A DNA stretch of 64,000 nucleotides from an uncultured Flavobacteriaceae bacterium (GTDB lineage Bacteria; Bacteroidota; Bacteroidia; Flavobacteriales; Flavobacteriaceae), in the NCBI GenBank assembly GCA_905182835.1, contig CAJJDI010000010.1, positions 50,155 to 114,154 on the forward strand. Direction: 5' to 3'. Numbering within the stretch: position 1 is the stretch's first letter; each line of letters begins with the position of its first letter. This document shows, piece after piece, positions 52,033 to 61,711 of the stretch. The notes below the pieces were generated by a model. The model ran no database searches. It worked only from the letters and a program-made list of their open reading frames with translations, and was not told the origin of the DNA. Both the position numbers and the translations under genes were made by a program.

Positions 52033-53337
52033 TTAAATCTCTGTATTAACATCCCATGACTCAAGATATTCCTTAATACACTTAATAAATTGACTTCCTA
52101 AACCACCATTAACTACCCTATGATCATATGAGTGAGATAAGAACATTTTGTTTCTAATTCCTATAAAATCACCTTCTGAAGTTTCAATAACCGATGGCAT
52201 TTTTCTAATTGCACCTAGAGCAAGTATACCTACCTGTGGCTGATTAATGATTGGAGTACCCATTATACTTCCAAAAACCCCAACATTTGTAACTGTATAG
52301 GTTCCATCTTGAACATCATCTGGATTTAATATTCCACTTCTAGCTTTGTTTGCTAATTCATTTACAGACTTAGTCATTCCAACTAAATTTAAGCGATCTG
52401 CATTTTTTATAACTGGCACTATTAAATTGCCATCAGCAAGAGATGTTGCCATACCAATATTTATATTCTTTTTTAATATTATAGTATCGTTTCTAACAGA
52501 AACATTCATTAGTGGATAAGTTCTTAAGGCTACTGACACTGCCTGCATAAAAATCGGAGTTAAAGTAAGTTTTTCTCCTTCTCTTTTTTCGAAATCATAT
52601 TTAACTTTGTTTCTCCAATTCCAAACCTTAGTAACATCTACTTCAATAAATGATTGCACATGTGCTGATGTTTTAACTGAGTCAACCATGTGTTTTGAAA
52701 CGAGCTTACCCATTCTAGACATTTCAATTACCTCATCATTACTGTTGATTGGTAGGTTTGAATTAGTTTTGATATTTACAGCAGAAATTATGTTAATCGG
52801 AGTTAACTCAGCTTCATTTGAAGTCTTTTTTGATTCAATATATTTAAGTATATCATTTTTATTAATCCTATTATCTTTACCTGAGCCCTTAATCTGTTCT
52901 AGTTCCTTATAATCAATACCTTCTTTTTTAATTATATTCCTAACTAGAGGGGAATAAAACCTTTCAGAATCACTAAGCTTTATTTCACTTACTGTATTGA
53001 TATTGAGGTCAAAAGTTGGTGGTAAATCTATTTCTTCTTCTTCTTTTGCAGAGCTATCTTGAGAATTATTAATTATTTTTTTTGATGAATCATCAACTGA
53101 AACTTCAATAATAGCTATAGTTTGTCCTACTTGGACTATATCATCTACCTCGAAAAATTTTTCGATTAAAACACCTTCAAATTCACAAGGAACTTCCGTG
53201 TCTACTTTGTCTGTCGCTATTTCCAAAACAGCTTCATCCATTTCAATTTGATCTCCAATTTCTTTCAACCAAGATGTTATAGTTGCTTCAGCAACACTCT
53301 CACCCATTTTTGGCAATTTCAATTCAAATTTAGACAT
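52033..53337 (-). CDS. Lipoyl-dependent 2-oxoacid dehydrogenase E2 (dihydrolipoamide acyltransferase)
   Basis: The 434-residue protein starts at the ATG at 53337 (MSKFELKLPKMGESVAEAT). The order is lipoyl domain with the lipoylated Lys in EIATDKVDTEVP (near 43), a flexible linker, the E1/E3-binding domain (FYSPLVRNIIKKEGIDYKEL, about 128-147), a second linker and the catalytic domain. The sequence best fits the branched-chain 2-oxoacid type. The catalytic motif, normally HRxxDG, reads HRVVNG (near residue 409), with Asn for Asp. The E1 and E3 genes are not adjacent. It is in one run with the glycosyltransferase and exonuclease genes. Confidence 0.88.
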   Translation of the reverse strand: MSKFELKLPKMGESVAEATITSWLKEIGDQIEMDEAVLEIATDKVDTEVPCEFEGVLIEKFFEVDDIVQVGQTIAIIEVSVDDSSKKIINNSQDSSAKEEEEIDLPPTFDLNINTVSEIKLSDSERFYSPLVRNIIKKEGIDYKELEQIKGSGKDNRINKNDILKYIESKKTSNEAELTPINIISAVNIKTNSNLPINSNDEVIEMSRMGKLVSKHMVDSVKTSAHVQSFIEVDVTKVWNWRNKVKYDFEKREGEKLTLTPIFMQAVSVALRTYPLMNVSVRNDTIILKKNINIGMATSLADGNLIVPVIKNADRLNLVGMTKSVNELANKARSGILNPDDVQDGTYTVTNVGVFGSIMGTPIINQPQVGILALGAIRKMPSVIETSEGDFIGIRNKMFLSHSYDHRVVNGGLGSQFIKCIKEYLESWDVNTEI

Positions 53338-53360
53338 CAAGATCAAATTATATTGTTAAG

Positions 53361-53368
53361 CAAAATTA
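53361..53368 (-). promoter_or_regulatory. Possible -7 element for the E2 gene
   Basis: The minus strand reads TAATTTTG, matching TAnnTTTG, 24 bases before the ATG in the 77-base gap after the glycosyltransferase gene. No -33 TTG is seen. Confidence 0.35.
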
Positions 53369-53414
53369 AGTAAAATTCGCTTAAAAATAGGATGAAGACT
53401 ATAATTTATTTGTG

Positions 53415-54533
53415 CTAGAATCGAATAACCTGGCCTTTTCTTTCAGCATAGTCGCTACCAATATAGAAGTTTGTATTTGGCACTATAATTCTAAGACTAT
53501 TGGTTTTTGATAAATATTCATAATGATTTATAATTTCAGAAAGCGAAGTGGAATTTAAATCAAATATTAGTAATGAGTTATCAATTTTATTGGCAACTAA
53601 GTATTTTGGATTAATTCTTTTTGCCTTAATATTGAATTTATCATTGGAAGATCTGGTGATCAGAAATTTATTTTCGTAATTTATTTCACTTCCTAATACT
53701 CTAAAATTAACATTACCAAATTCAGATAATTTTTTAATTGAAATTATTAATTTAAAAAAAAAGTATGCAGCTATTTTAGGGATTAAAAACTTATTAAAAT
53801 GCTTTAAATAAAAAATATACATAGCATTATAGAATCTATTAACATAGATAAAATTTTTATCTGTACTTTCCCCCTTAAAGTGGATTATCTTAACATCTCC
53901 CAAATAATAATTTAAATGACCACTCTTTAGCACTTTATAAGATAGATCTATATCTTCTCCATACATGAAATAATCCTCATCAAAACCTTGAACCGAATCA
54001 TATATTTGCTTTTCAACAAACATAAATGCACCTGCTAAAACATCAATATATCCTCTTTTATTTTGATCTAAACTTGAGTAATAAAATTTAGAAACTCCAA
54101 CAAGCTTCATAAAAGAACTAAATACACTAGGCACACTTCTCTTACTCTCTTTTAAGAATCTTCCATTACCATCAATCATCTGACAGCCAACAAAACCAAC
54201 TTTAAGATTAGATTTATAAAATTCTAATATTTTACTGAAGGTGTCTTCTTTTAATACAGTATCAGGGTTTAAAATACATATATACTTGCCCTTAGCCCTA
54301 CTAACACCTAAGTTATTTGCTTTAGAAAAACCTTCATTCTTGTCATTTTTGATTAATGTTACTAAAGGGAATTTGTCTTTTACTATATCACATGAATTAT
54401 CAGAAGAATAATTATCTACAACAATAATTTCTGACTTAATTTTCATTCCACAGAGAGATTGTGAAACGCTAAATAAGCAGAGTTCTAGAAATGAACTTGA
54501 ATTATAGCTTACAATGATTACAGATAAAACCAA
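53415..54533 (-). CDS. Family 2 glycosyltransferase
   Basis: The 372-residue protein opens with the GT2 nucleotide-binding fold (LSVIIVSYNSSSFLELCL, about 3-20; VVDNYSSDNS, about 37-46), ICILNPDTVLKEDTF with the DxD-like Asp (about 90-104) and FDEDYFMYGEDIDLSYK (about 183-199). It resembles rhamnosyl- and N-acetylglucosaminyl-type transferases that build surface glycans. It begins at a TTG 5 bases after recR ends, since no ATG precedes the first strand. The last ~110 residues are not part of the core fold. Sugar donor and acceptor are unknown. Confidence 0.87.
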   Translation of the reverse strand: MVLSVIIVSYNSSSFLELCLFSVSQSLCGMKIKSEIIVVDNYSSDNSCDIVKDKFPLVTLIKNDKNEGFSKANNLGVSRAKGKYICILNPDTVLKEDTFSKILEFYKSNLKVGFVGCQMIDGNGRFLKESKRSVPSVFSSFMKLVGVSKFYYSSLDQNKRGYIDVLAGAFMFVEKQIYDSVQGFDEDYFMYGEDIDLSYKVLKSGHLNYYLGDVKIIHFKGESTDKNFIYVNRFYNAMYIFYLKHFNKFLIPKIAAYFFFKLIISIKKLSEFGNVNFRVLGSEINYENKFLITRSSNDKFNIKAKRINPKYLVANKIDNSLLIFDLNSTSLSEIINHYEYLSKTNSLRIIVPNTNFYIGSDYAERKGQVIRF

Positions 54534-54538
54534 GTTGA

Positions 54539-55156
54539 TTAAATTTTAATAGAACTCTCAAATGGAATTCTATTTGTTATACTTCTGCCTAAAGTAATTT
54601 CATCAGCATACTCCAAGTCATCTCCGACAGAAACCCCTCTAGCAATTGTAGAAGTTACAATTTCATATTTATTTATCAACTTATAAATGTAAAAGTTAGT
54701 GGTATCCCCTTCCATAGTAGAGCTTAATGCAAAAATAAGTTCTTTAACTAACCCTGATTTAACTTTATGTACTAATGGGTTAATATGTAAATCGTCTGGA
54801 CCTACACCATCCATTGGAGATATTTTACCACCCAGAACATGATATAAACCCTTAAAGGAACTTGTACTTTCTATAGCCATCACATCTCTAATATCTTCTA
54901 CAACACAAATAATTGAATCATCTCTTTTTGGGTTAGAGCAAATTTCACAAGTATCTAAATCAGAAATATTATTGCAATTATCACAAAATTTAATATCATT
55001 TCTCATCATTACTAATGATGAAGCTAAGTCTTGAATTTGGTTCTTTGGTTGACGTAACATATGTAAAGCCAGCCTAAGAGCAGTTCTTTTACCTATACCT
55101 GGTAATTGCGAAATTTCATTTACTGCATTTTGAATTAATTTTGACGAGAACTCCAT
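54539..55156 (-). CDS. recR: Recombination protein RecR
   Basis: RecR works with RecF and RecO in gap repair. The 205-residue protein has the helix-hairpin-helix ([20 protein letters not shown], about 15-34), the four-cysteine zinc finger in [17 protein letters not shown] (about 58-74), and the Toprim domain from [14 protein letters not shown] (about 82-95) with [12 protein letters not shown]. It is the first gene of a long minus-strand run reaching cinA, divergent from the symporter. Confidence 0.96.
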   Translation of the reverse strand: MEFSSKLIQNAVNEISQLPGIGKRTALRLALHMLRQPKNQIQDLASSLVMMRNDIKFCDNCNNISDLDTCEICSNPKRDDSIICVVEDIRDVMAIESTSSFKGLYHVLGGKISPMDGVGPDDLHINPLVHKVKSGLVKELIFALSSTMEGDTTNFYIYKLINKYEIVTSTIARGVSVGDDLEYADEITLGRSITNRIPFESSIKI

Positions 55157-55256
55157 TAAACAAACTTACAAATTAAATGGTTTGAATTATAAATGTAATG
55201 TAAATTATATTTTAGAAATATAACTTTTAAATATGTATTTTGATATATTTACAAAT

Positions 55257-56825
55257 ATGAGTTCAGCACAAATACTAATTGTTATTTCACTGTATTTTGG
55301 GTTATTATTAATAATATCCAAATTAACTTCCAAAAACGATAATAACTCAGATTTTTTTAAAGCAGGTAAAAAAGCCCCTTGGTACTTAGTTGCTTTCGGA
55401 ATGGTTGGAGCGTCTTTGTCTGGAGTGACCTTTATTTCAGTTCCTGGATGGATTGAAGGCTCACAGTTTAGCTACATGCAAGTGGTATTAGGTTATTTTG
55501 CTGGATACATAGTCGTTAGTAATGTTTTATTACCTGTTTACTATAAATTAAATGTTACCTCTATCTATGAATTTTTAAACACAAGATTTGGCTCTACAGC
55601 TCATAAAACTGGAGCAGTATACTTTTTTATATCTAGATTACTTGGAGCCTCCTTTAGACTCTTTTTAGTAGCTATTGTATTACAACAGTTTGTTTTTGAT
55701 AAATGGGGTGTCCCTTATTTTGTGACGGTTATTATATCAGTTCTTTTGATCTGGATTTACACAAATAAAGGTGGCATTAAGACAATCATTTGGACAGATA
55801 GTTTACAAACTCTATTTATGATTCTAGCTGTTGGAATATCCATCTACGGAATATTAAATAGTTTAGACATAACTTTTATTGATTATTTATATTCTGAAGA
55901 GTTTTCTAAATATAACAAGATATTTTATTTCGAAGATATTTACAGTAAACAACATTTTATTAAATCTTTTATAGGTGGTGCATTCGTCACTATTTGCATG
56001 ACTGGATTAGATCAAGATATGATGCAAAAAAACTTAGCTTGTAAGTCATTGAAAGATGCTCAAAAAAACATGTTATGGTTTAGTGTTGTGCTTGTAATTG
56101 TTACTGCCTTATTTATGATATTAGGGAGTTTGTTATTTGTGTACAAAGCTGAAAATGGTATAGATATGCCATTACTAGACGGGCAAATAAAAACCGATTT
56201 ATTATTTCCTGAAATTGCACTTAATGGAGAACTTGGTGTCATACTATCTCTTACATTTATTTTAGGGCTTATTGCCGCTGCTTACAGTAGTGCTGATAGC
56301 GCACTAACATCTTTAACAACCTCATACTGCATAGATTTTATTGACATCAATAAAAAGAGTGAAAAGGAACAGGTAGCCATTAGAAAAAGGATTCACATCT
56401 TAATGAGCTTAATTTTAATTATAATCATAATTGTATTCAAGTATTTATTAAGCTCCAATGTTATAGACAGTTTATTAAGAGTAGCCAGTTACACATACGG
56501 ACCATTACTAGGCTTGTTTTCTTTTGGATTGTTTACCAAACTAGGTATAAATGAAAAAAAATTAATTCCTGTTGTAATTCTTGCACCTTTGTTAACACTT
56601 TTAGTTAATTATTCTCCTACAATATATGCTATGGTTAGCGTGGATTTACAAACTTGCTTAGAGCTAAGCTTAAATGACTGCATAATAAATAATTGGAGTG
56701 ATGCATCAACTTTTGCTAAAAGCAACTTCTATCAATTCGGTTATGAGTTATTACCAATAAATGGTTTAATAACATTTACTGGATTATACCTTATAAAGGT
56801 TAAAAATATTACCAACGAATCATAA
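55257..56825 (+). CDS. Sodium:solute symporter (SSF family)
   Basis: The 522-residue protein has about 13 transmembrane helices and SSF signatures such as [20 protein letters not shown] (about 32-51), [15 protein letters not shown] and [20 protein letters not shown] (about 337-356), the sodium-site helix. It is related to flavobacterial symporters of unknown substrate in the SSS group. An ATG at 55233 gives eight more residues, but the form [18 protein letters not shown] fits family starts. The 3' end overlaps convergent fabH by 17 bases. Confidence 0.88.
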   Translation: MSSAQILIVISLYFGLLLIISKLTSKNDNNSDFFKAGKKAPWYLVAFGMVGASLSGVTFISVPGWIEGSQFSYMQVVLGYFAGYIVVSNVLLPVYYKLNVTSIYEFLNTRFGSTAHKTGAVYFFISRLLGASFRLFLVAIVLQQFVFDKWGVPYFVTVIISVLLIWIYTNKGGIKTIIWTDSLQTLFMILAVGISIYGILNSLDITFIDYLYSEEFSKYNKIFYFEDIYSKQHFIKSFIGGAFVTICMTGLDQDMMQKNLACKSLKDAQKNMLWFSVVLVIVTALFMILGSLLFVYKAENGIDMPLLDGQIKTDLLFPEIALNGELGVILSLTFILGLIAAAYSSADSALTSLTTSYCIDFIDINKKSEKEQVAIRKRIHILMSLILIIIIIVFKYLLSSNVIDSLLRVASYTYGPLLGLFSFGLFTKLGINEKKLIPVVILAPLLTLLVNYSPTIYAMVSVDLQTCLELSLNDCIINNWSDASTFAKSNFYQFGYELLPINGLITFTGLYLIKVKNITNES

Positions 56826-57816
56826 CAGACCCCCAGGTAAACCCACTACCGAAAGCAGCAAGAACAACCAAATCGTTGTCTTTTACCTTACCATGCTCCC
56901 AAGCTTCTGTAAGCGCAATAATTACAGAAGCAGCAGTAGTATTACCATACTTCATAATATTATTATGCACTTTATCATCAGATAAACTAAATTTCTTTTG
57001 TATAAATTTTGAGATACGTAAATTTGCTTGGTGAGGAATCAACATGTCTATATCTTCTTTTTGTAAATTATTTGCTTCTAAACCTTCTACTATCGCTTCT
57101 GAAAAACGTGTAATTGCATGTTTAAAAACAAATTGTCCATTCATTTGTGGGTAGTATGATTGATCTTCTGGATCATTTTCTGCTAATATTTCCGGAATCC
57201 ATCTTCCAGTATTAGGCCCATCTAGCATTAATTCTCTCGCATGTTTCCCCTCTGAATGTAAATGAGAAGATAAAATTCCTTTTCCTTTTTCTTCGCTTCT
57301 AGATAAAATCGCTGCTCCTGCCCCATCTCCAAAAATAACAGTCACACCTCTACCTCTTGTAGATTTCTCTAATCCACCAGAATGGTTTTCAGCACCAATT
57401 ACTAGAATATTTTTATACATTCCAGTTTTTATAAACTGATCTGCAACAGAAATCGCATATATAAAACCAGAACATTGGTTTCGAACATCTAGGGCACCAA
57501 TTGTTGGCATATCTAACATATCTTGAACACGAACTCCACCTCCTGGAAAATACATATCTGGACTAAGCGTTGCAAAAATAATAAAATCAATATCTTGTTT
57601 TTTCAAGCCAGATCTCTCAATTGCAATTTTAGAAGCTTTCACAGCCATAGTTGAAGTTGTCTCACCTGTTTTGGGATCAATCCAACGTCTTTCTTTAATT
57701 CCTGTCCTTTCTTCAATCCACTCATCTGAAGTCTCCATAAACTTAGATAGGTCATTATTAGTAACAATATTTTCAGGAACAAAATAACCAAGTCCAGTAA
57801 TTTTTGAGTTATACAT
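56809..57816 (-). CDS. fabH: 3-oxoacyl-[acyl-carrier-protein] synthase III
   Basis: FabH starts fatty-acid chains by condensing acyl-CoA with malonyl-ACP. The 335-residue protein has the catalytic triad: Cys in [11 protein letters not shown] (near 115), His in IPHQANLRI (near 256) and Asn in YGNTTAASV (near 286). It is a single minus-strand gene divergent from htpG, and not with acpP or plsX as often elsewhere. Flavobacteria usually have several FabH-like proteins, so the chain-starter specificity (straight or branched) is open. Confidence 0.94.
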   Translation of the reverse strand: MYNSKITGLGYFVPENIVTNNDLSKFMETSDEWIEERTGIKERRWIDPKTGETTSTMAVKASKIAIERSGLKKQDIDFIIFATLSPDMYFPGGGVRVQDMLDMPTIGALDVRNQCSGFIYAISVADQFIKTGMYKNILVIGAENHSGGLEKSTRGRGVTVIFGDGAGAAILSRSEEKGKGILSSHLHSEGKHARELMLDGPNTGRWIPEILAENDPEDQSYYPQMNGQFVFKHAITRFSEAIVEGLEANNLQKEDIDMLIPHQANLRISKFIQKKFSLSDDKVHNNIMKYGNTTAASVIIALTEAWEHGKVKDNDLVVLAAFGSGFTWGSVMIRW

Positions 57817-57860
57817 TAAATGTTTTTTTATGAATATAGTAAATTATTTTATTTTAAAAA

Positions 57861-57900
57861 TGTCAGTTTGTCAGTATATGAGGTTTGGCATTCTTATTGA
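57861..57900 (+). promoter_or_regulatory. Sigma-54-like promoter with TGTCAG repeats before htpG
   Basis: TTTGGCATTCTTATTGA at 57884-57900 resembles the sigma-54 -24/-12 element (TGGCA, then TTG; GG to the -12 GA is 10 bases). Only the last C of TTGC is replaced by A. Immediately upstream two TGTCAG copies (57861-57866 and 57869-57874) repeat with an 8-base period and could be an activator or regulator site. The htpG ATG is 32 bases downstream. Confidence 0.5.
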
Positions 57901-57931
57901 ATATTAAAAGTAAACTTAAAATAATTAAATA

Positions 57932-59818
57932 ATGAAAAAAGGCAATATTAATGTATCTGTTGAAAATATATTTCCGCTAATTAAAAAATTTCTATATAGT
58001 GACCATGAGATATTTTTGAGAGAGCTAATCAGTAATGCTACTGACGCAACATTAAAACTTAAACATCTATCAAGTGTAGGAAAAGAAAAGATAAAATTTG
58101 GCAACCCAATTATTGAAGTAAAGGTCGATAAAAAAGGTAAAAAATTACATATTATTGACCAAGGCCTAGGGATGTCAGCTGAAGAAATAGAGAAATATAT
58201 AAATCAAGTTGCTTTTTCAGGAGCAGAGGAATTTTTAGAAAAATACAAGGATTCTGCAAAAGATTCAGGTATAATTGGACATTTTGGTCTTGGATTTTAC
58301 TCTGCTTTTATGGTTTCTAGTAAAGTTGAAATAATTTCAAAATCATACAGAGGTGATGAGGCTGCTCATTGGTCATGTGACGGTTCTCCAAATTTTACTT
58401 TAGAAAAATCTGACAAAAAAGAAAGAGGTACTGAAGTAATTCTACATATAGACAAAGACTCTAAAGAGTTTTTAGAAGATTCAAAAATATCTGAGTTACT
58501 GTCTAAATATAATAAATTCATGCCTATTCCAATTAAATTTGGAACTAAGGAAGAAGAGCTTCCTTTAGCTGAAAATGCTGAAAAAGATGCAGTTGCTGAA
58601 AAAGTAACAGTTGACAATATTATTAATAATCCAAATCCAGCTTGGACAAAGCAACCAAAAGATTTAGAGGAACAGGATTATAAAAGTTTTTATAAGGAGC
58701 TGTATCCAATGCAATTTGAAGATCCATTATTTAATATTCATTTAAATGTAGACTACCCTTTTAACTTAACTGGTATTCTTTATTTCCCAAAAATGAATAA
58801 TGATCTTAATATTCAAAAAGACAGAATTCAACTTTACCAAAATCAAGTTTTTGTAACTGATAACGTTGAAGGGATTGTTCCTGAATTTTTAACAATGTTA
58901 AGGGGTGTTATTGACTCGCCTGATATTCCTTTGAATGTTTCAAGGTCGTACTTACAAGCTGACGGAGCTGTTAAAAAGATATCATCCTACATAAGCAGAA
59001 AAGTAGCTGACAAGCTTAACTCAATATTTAAAAAAAATCGTGAAGATTTTGAAAAGAAATGGAATGACATCAAGATTGTTATTGAATACGGAATGCTTAG
59101 TGAAGACAAGTTCTACGACAAGGCGGATAAATTTGCATTGTACCCTACTGTCAACGATGAGTTTTTTACAATAGACGAATTAACTGAAAAAATAAAAGAT
59201 AATCAAACTGATAAAGATGATAAGTTAGTTGTATTGTATACTTCTAACAAAATTGAACAACACAGCTATATTGAAACAGCTAAGAATAAAGGTTACGAAG
59301 TTTTATTATTAGACTCACCTATTATAGGTCATTTGATTCAAAAACTTGAATCTTCAAAAGAAAAAATATCGTTTGTAAGAGTTGATTCTGATCACATAGA
59401 TAATCTTATTAAAAAAGATGATACTAAAATTTCAAAATTGTCAGATGAAGAAAAGAAAACACTGGAAGATGTATTAAAAGAAGAAATTCCTTCTGAGAAA
59501 TTTACAGTACAATTAGAAAGTATGGATAGTGATGCTGACCCTTTCATAATTACGCAACCAGAATTTATGAGAAGAATGAAAGAAATGCAGCAATCTGGCG
59601 GTGGTGGTATGTTTGGAATGGGTAATATGCCAGAAATGTTTAACCTTACAGTTAATACTAACTCAGAACTTGTTGGTCAGATACTCGGCACTAAGACTAA
59701 GAAGAAACAATCCAGGTTAATTAGTCAGAGTTTAGATTTAGCAAAATTATCTCACGGCCTTTTAAAAGGGGAAGAGCTAACCAACTTCATAAAAAGAAGT
59801 TATGAGATAATTAAATAA
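57932..59818 (+). CDS. htpG: Molecular chaperone HtpG (Hsp90 family)
   Basis: HtpG is the bacterial Hsp90, an ATP-driven chaperone. The 628-residue protein has the GHKL ATPase domain with EIFLRELISNATDATLKL (about 26-43), DQGLGMSAEE (about 76-85) and HFGLGFYSAFMV (about 116-127). The middle domain has ILYFPK and the catalytic Arg in SRSYLQAD (near 339). The C-terminal dimer domain is shortened. It is in its own unit between a sigma-54-like promoter and a strong terminator. Confidence 0.96.
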   Translation: MKKGNINVSVENIFPLIKKFLYSDHEIFLRELISNATDATLKLKHLSSVGKEKIKFGNPIIEVKVDKKGKKLHIIDQGLGMSAEEIEKYINQVAFSGAEEFLEKYKDSAKDSGIIGHFGLGFYSAFMVSSKVEIISKSYRGDEAAHWSCDGSPNFTLEKSDKKERGTEVILHIDKDSKEFLEDSKISELLSKYNKFMPIPIKFGTKEEELPLAENAEKDAVAEKVTVDNIINNPNPAWTKQPKDLEEQDYKSFYKELYPMQFEDPLFNIHLNVDYPFNLTGILYFPKMNNDLNIQKDRIQLYQNQVFVTDNVEGIVPEFLTMLRGVIDSPDIPLNVSRSYLQADGAVKKISSYISRKVADKLNSIFKKNREDFEKKWNDIKIVIEYGMLSEDKFYDKADKFALYPTVNDEFFTIDELTEKIKDNQTDKDDKLVVLYTSNKIEQHSYIETAKNKGYEVLLLDSPIIGHLIQKLESSKEKISFVRVDSDHIDNLIKKDDTKISKLSDEEKKTLEDVLKEEIPSEKFTVQLESMDSDADPFIITQPEFMRRMKEMQQSGGGGMFGMGNMPEMFNLTVNTNSELVGQILGTKTKKKQSRLISQSLDLAKLSHGLLKGEELTNFIKRSYEIIK

Positions 59819-59840
59819 TCATTTAAAATTTTTGTTCTAA

Positions 59841-59875
59841 AAACCCGTTACTAAGTTTAGTAACGGGTTTTTTTA
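59841..59875 (+). terminator. Intrinsic terminator after htpG
   Basis: The arms AAACCCGTTACTA (59841-59853) and TAGTAACGGGTTT (59858-59870) form a perfect 13-bp stem with a 4-base loop, followed by TTTTTTATAT. It begins 22 bases after the htpG stop. Confidence 0.93.
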
Positions 59876-59938
59876 TATCTTTTTTAACTAACACATGGAC
59901 TATATTGTGTTATATTTATATCCTTTAAATCATTCCCT

Positions 59939-61711
59939 ATGAAAAAATTCAGTCTTGCTTCTTTGGTGCTTTTTTTAATTTTATCATGTGATTTCAGTCC
60001 AGAAAATATTCAAAATAATGTAGAGTTTAATACTATTCTTGAAAACTATTACCAAGATGGCTTAAAACTTAACCCTATTAACGCAACCAATGAGGGGGAT
60101 TCGAGGTATAATGATAAATTTCCTGAGCTAATTACAGATAATTATAAAAATAAGCAAGCAGAATATTATAATAAATATCTAAATAAGGTTTCAAAATTTG
60201 AAATAAATGATTTATCGGATGTTGATAAAATGAGTAAATCTATACTAGAATGGGAATGTAAAATTAATCTTGAATCCTTAAATTATAATACTCAATATAC
60301 ACCCATAGACCAGATGTGGTCAATTCACTTAATAGTTGGGCAATTAGCAAGTGCTGAGGGTGCTCAACCTTTTAGAACAGTTTCTGATTACAGCAATTGG
60401 CTAGTTAGGTTAGAAGGATATATAAAATGGCTAGCAAATGCTGAAACAAATATGAGAAAAGGAGTGAAAAATGGATACATATTACCAAAATCACTAATAT
60501 CTAAAGTAATTCCGCAAATTAAAGCGATAACAAACAGTGATTTAAAAAACAATCTTTTTTATAGTCCAATAAATAAATTTCCTTCTGATTTTGACGTACA
60601 AACCAGAGCAATGTTAAAAAAAACATACACATACATAATTCAGGAAAAACTAATTCCAGCTCACGATAAATTGTATCAATTCTTAGAGAAAGAATACCTT
60701 AAACAAGGGAGGCTATCCAGTGGAATAGATGATGTGCCAAATGGAAAAGAACTATATAAGCATCTTATCAAATTATTCACTACGACTGACATGACAGCCG
60801 ATGAAATTCATAATCTTGGGCTATCTGAAGTTTCTAGAATATCCAAAGAAATGATAGAGGTGAAAAATGAAGTAGGCTTTAAAGGCAGCTTAAAAGAGTT
60901 TTTTAATTATGTAAGAGAAAATGATACATTGATGCCATTTAAAACTGCTGAAGACGTATTAAAAAACTTTAATTCTATTCATGATAGAATGAAACCTCAA
61001 ATTGAAAAAATGTTTGATTTAAAACCCAAAACAAAATTTGAAGTCAGAAGAACAGAAAAGTTTAGAGAAAAATCTGCAAGTGCTGAATATAGTCCTGGTT
61101 CATTAGACGGATCTAGACCAGGAATATTTTACACACCAATTCCTGATGCTAAAAAATATAATACATATTCTGATGAATCTTTATTTTTACACGAAGCAAT
61201 ACCTGGACACCACTATCAAATTTCTTTAACTCAGGAGAATGATTTACTACCAATGTTTAGAAAAACACTATGGTACAGTGGCTATGGTGAAGGATGGGCT
61301 TTATACTGTGAATCACTTGGTAAAGAACTAGGTCTTTATGATGATCCATATCAGTATTTTGGAATGCTTGGAGCAGAAATGCACAGAGCTATTAGATTAG
61401 TGGTAGATACTGGAATACATTCTAAAGGCTGGACTAGAGAAGAAGCTATTCAATATTCATTGGATAATGAAGCAGAAAGTGAAGCTGGTATAATTTCAGA
61501 AATCGAACGATACATGGCTATGCCAGGACAGGCACTCTCCTACAAGATTGGACAATTAAAAATTAAAGAGTTAAGAAGTTTAGCTCAACAAAAACTAGGG
61601 AATAATTTCAACATATCTGAATTCCATAATAAAATTTTAGAATCTGGATGTGTACCTTTAGCTCTTTTAGAAAACAAAATCAATAACTGGATTAATTCAA
61701 AACTTAATTAA
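59939..61711 (+). CDS. DUF885 family lipoprotein, probable metallopeptidase
   Basis: The 590-residue protein has a lipoprotein signal (MKKFSLASLVLFLILSC, Cys17). Like other DUF885 proteins it is mostly helical and has a metallopeptidase motif, SLFLHEAIPGHHYQIS (about residues 413-428), in which HExxxGHH-type histidines and the Glu can bind zinc, as in gluzincins. A later Glu lies in DNEAESEAGIISEIERY (near 512), and GYGEGWALYCESLG (about 440-453) contains GEGWA, another family signature. It is probably an outer-membrane or periplasmic peptidase of unknown substrate. It directly precedes the adhesin gene (the stop is followed by the next ATG). Confidence 0.87.
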   Translation: MKKFSLASLVLFLILSCDFSPENIQNNVEFNTILENYYQDGLKLNPINATNEGDSRYNDKFPELITDNYKNKQAEYYNKYLNKVSKFEINDLSDVDKMSKSILEWECKINLESLNYNTQYTPIDQMWSIHLIVGQLASAEGAQPFRTVSDYSNWLVRLEGYIKWLANAETNMRKGVKNGYILPKSLISKVIPQIKAITNSDLKNNLFYSPINKFPSDFDVQTRAMLKKTYTYIIQEKLIPAHDKLYQFLEKEYLKQGRLSSGIDDVPNGKELYKHLIKLFTTTDMTADEIHNLGLSEVSRISKEMIEVKNEVGFKGSLKEFFNYVRENDTLMPFKTAEDVLKNFNSIHDRMKPQIEKMFDLKPKTKFEVRRTEKFREKSASAEYSPGSLDGSRPGIFYTPIPDAKKYNTYSDESLFLHEAIPGHHYQISLTQENDLLPMFRKTLWYSGYGEGWALYCESLGKELGLYDDPYQYFGMLGAEMHRAIRLVVDTGIHSKGWTREEAIQYSLDNEAESEAGIISEIERYMAMPGQALSYKIGQLKIKELRSLAQQKLGNNFNISEFHNKILESGCVPLALLENKINNWINSKLN

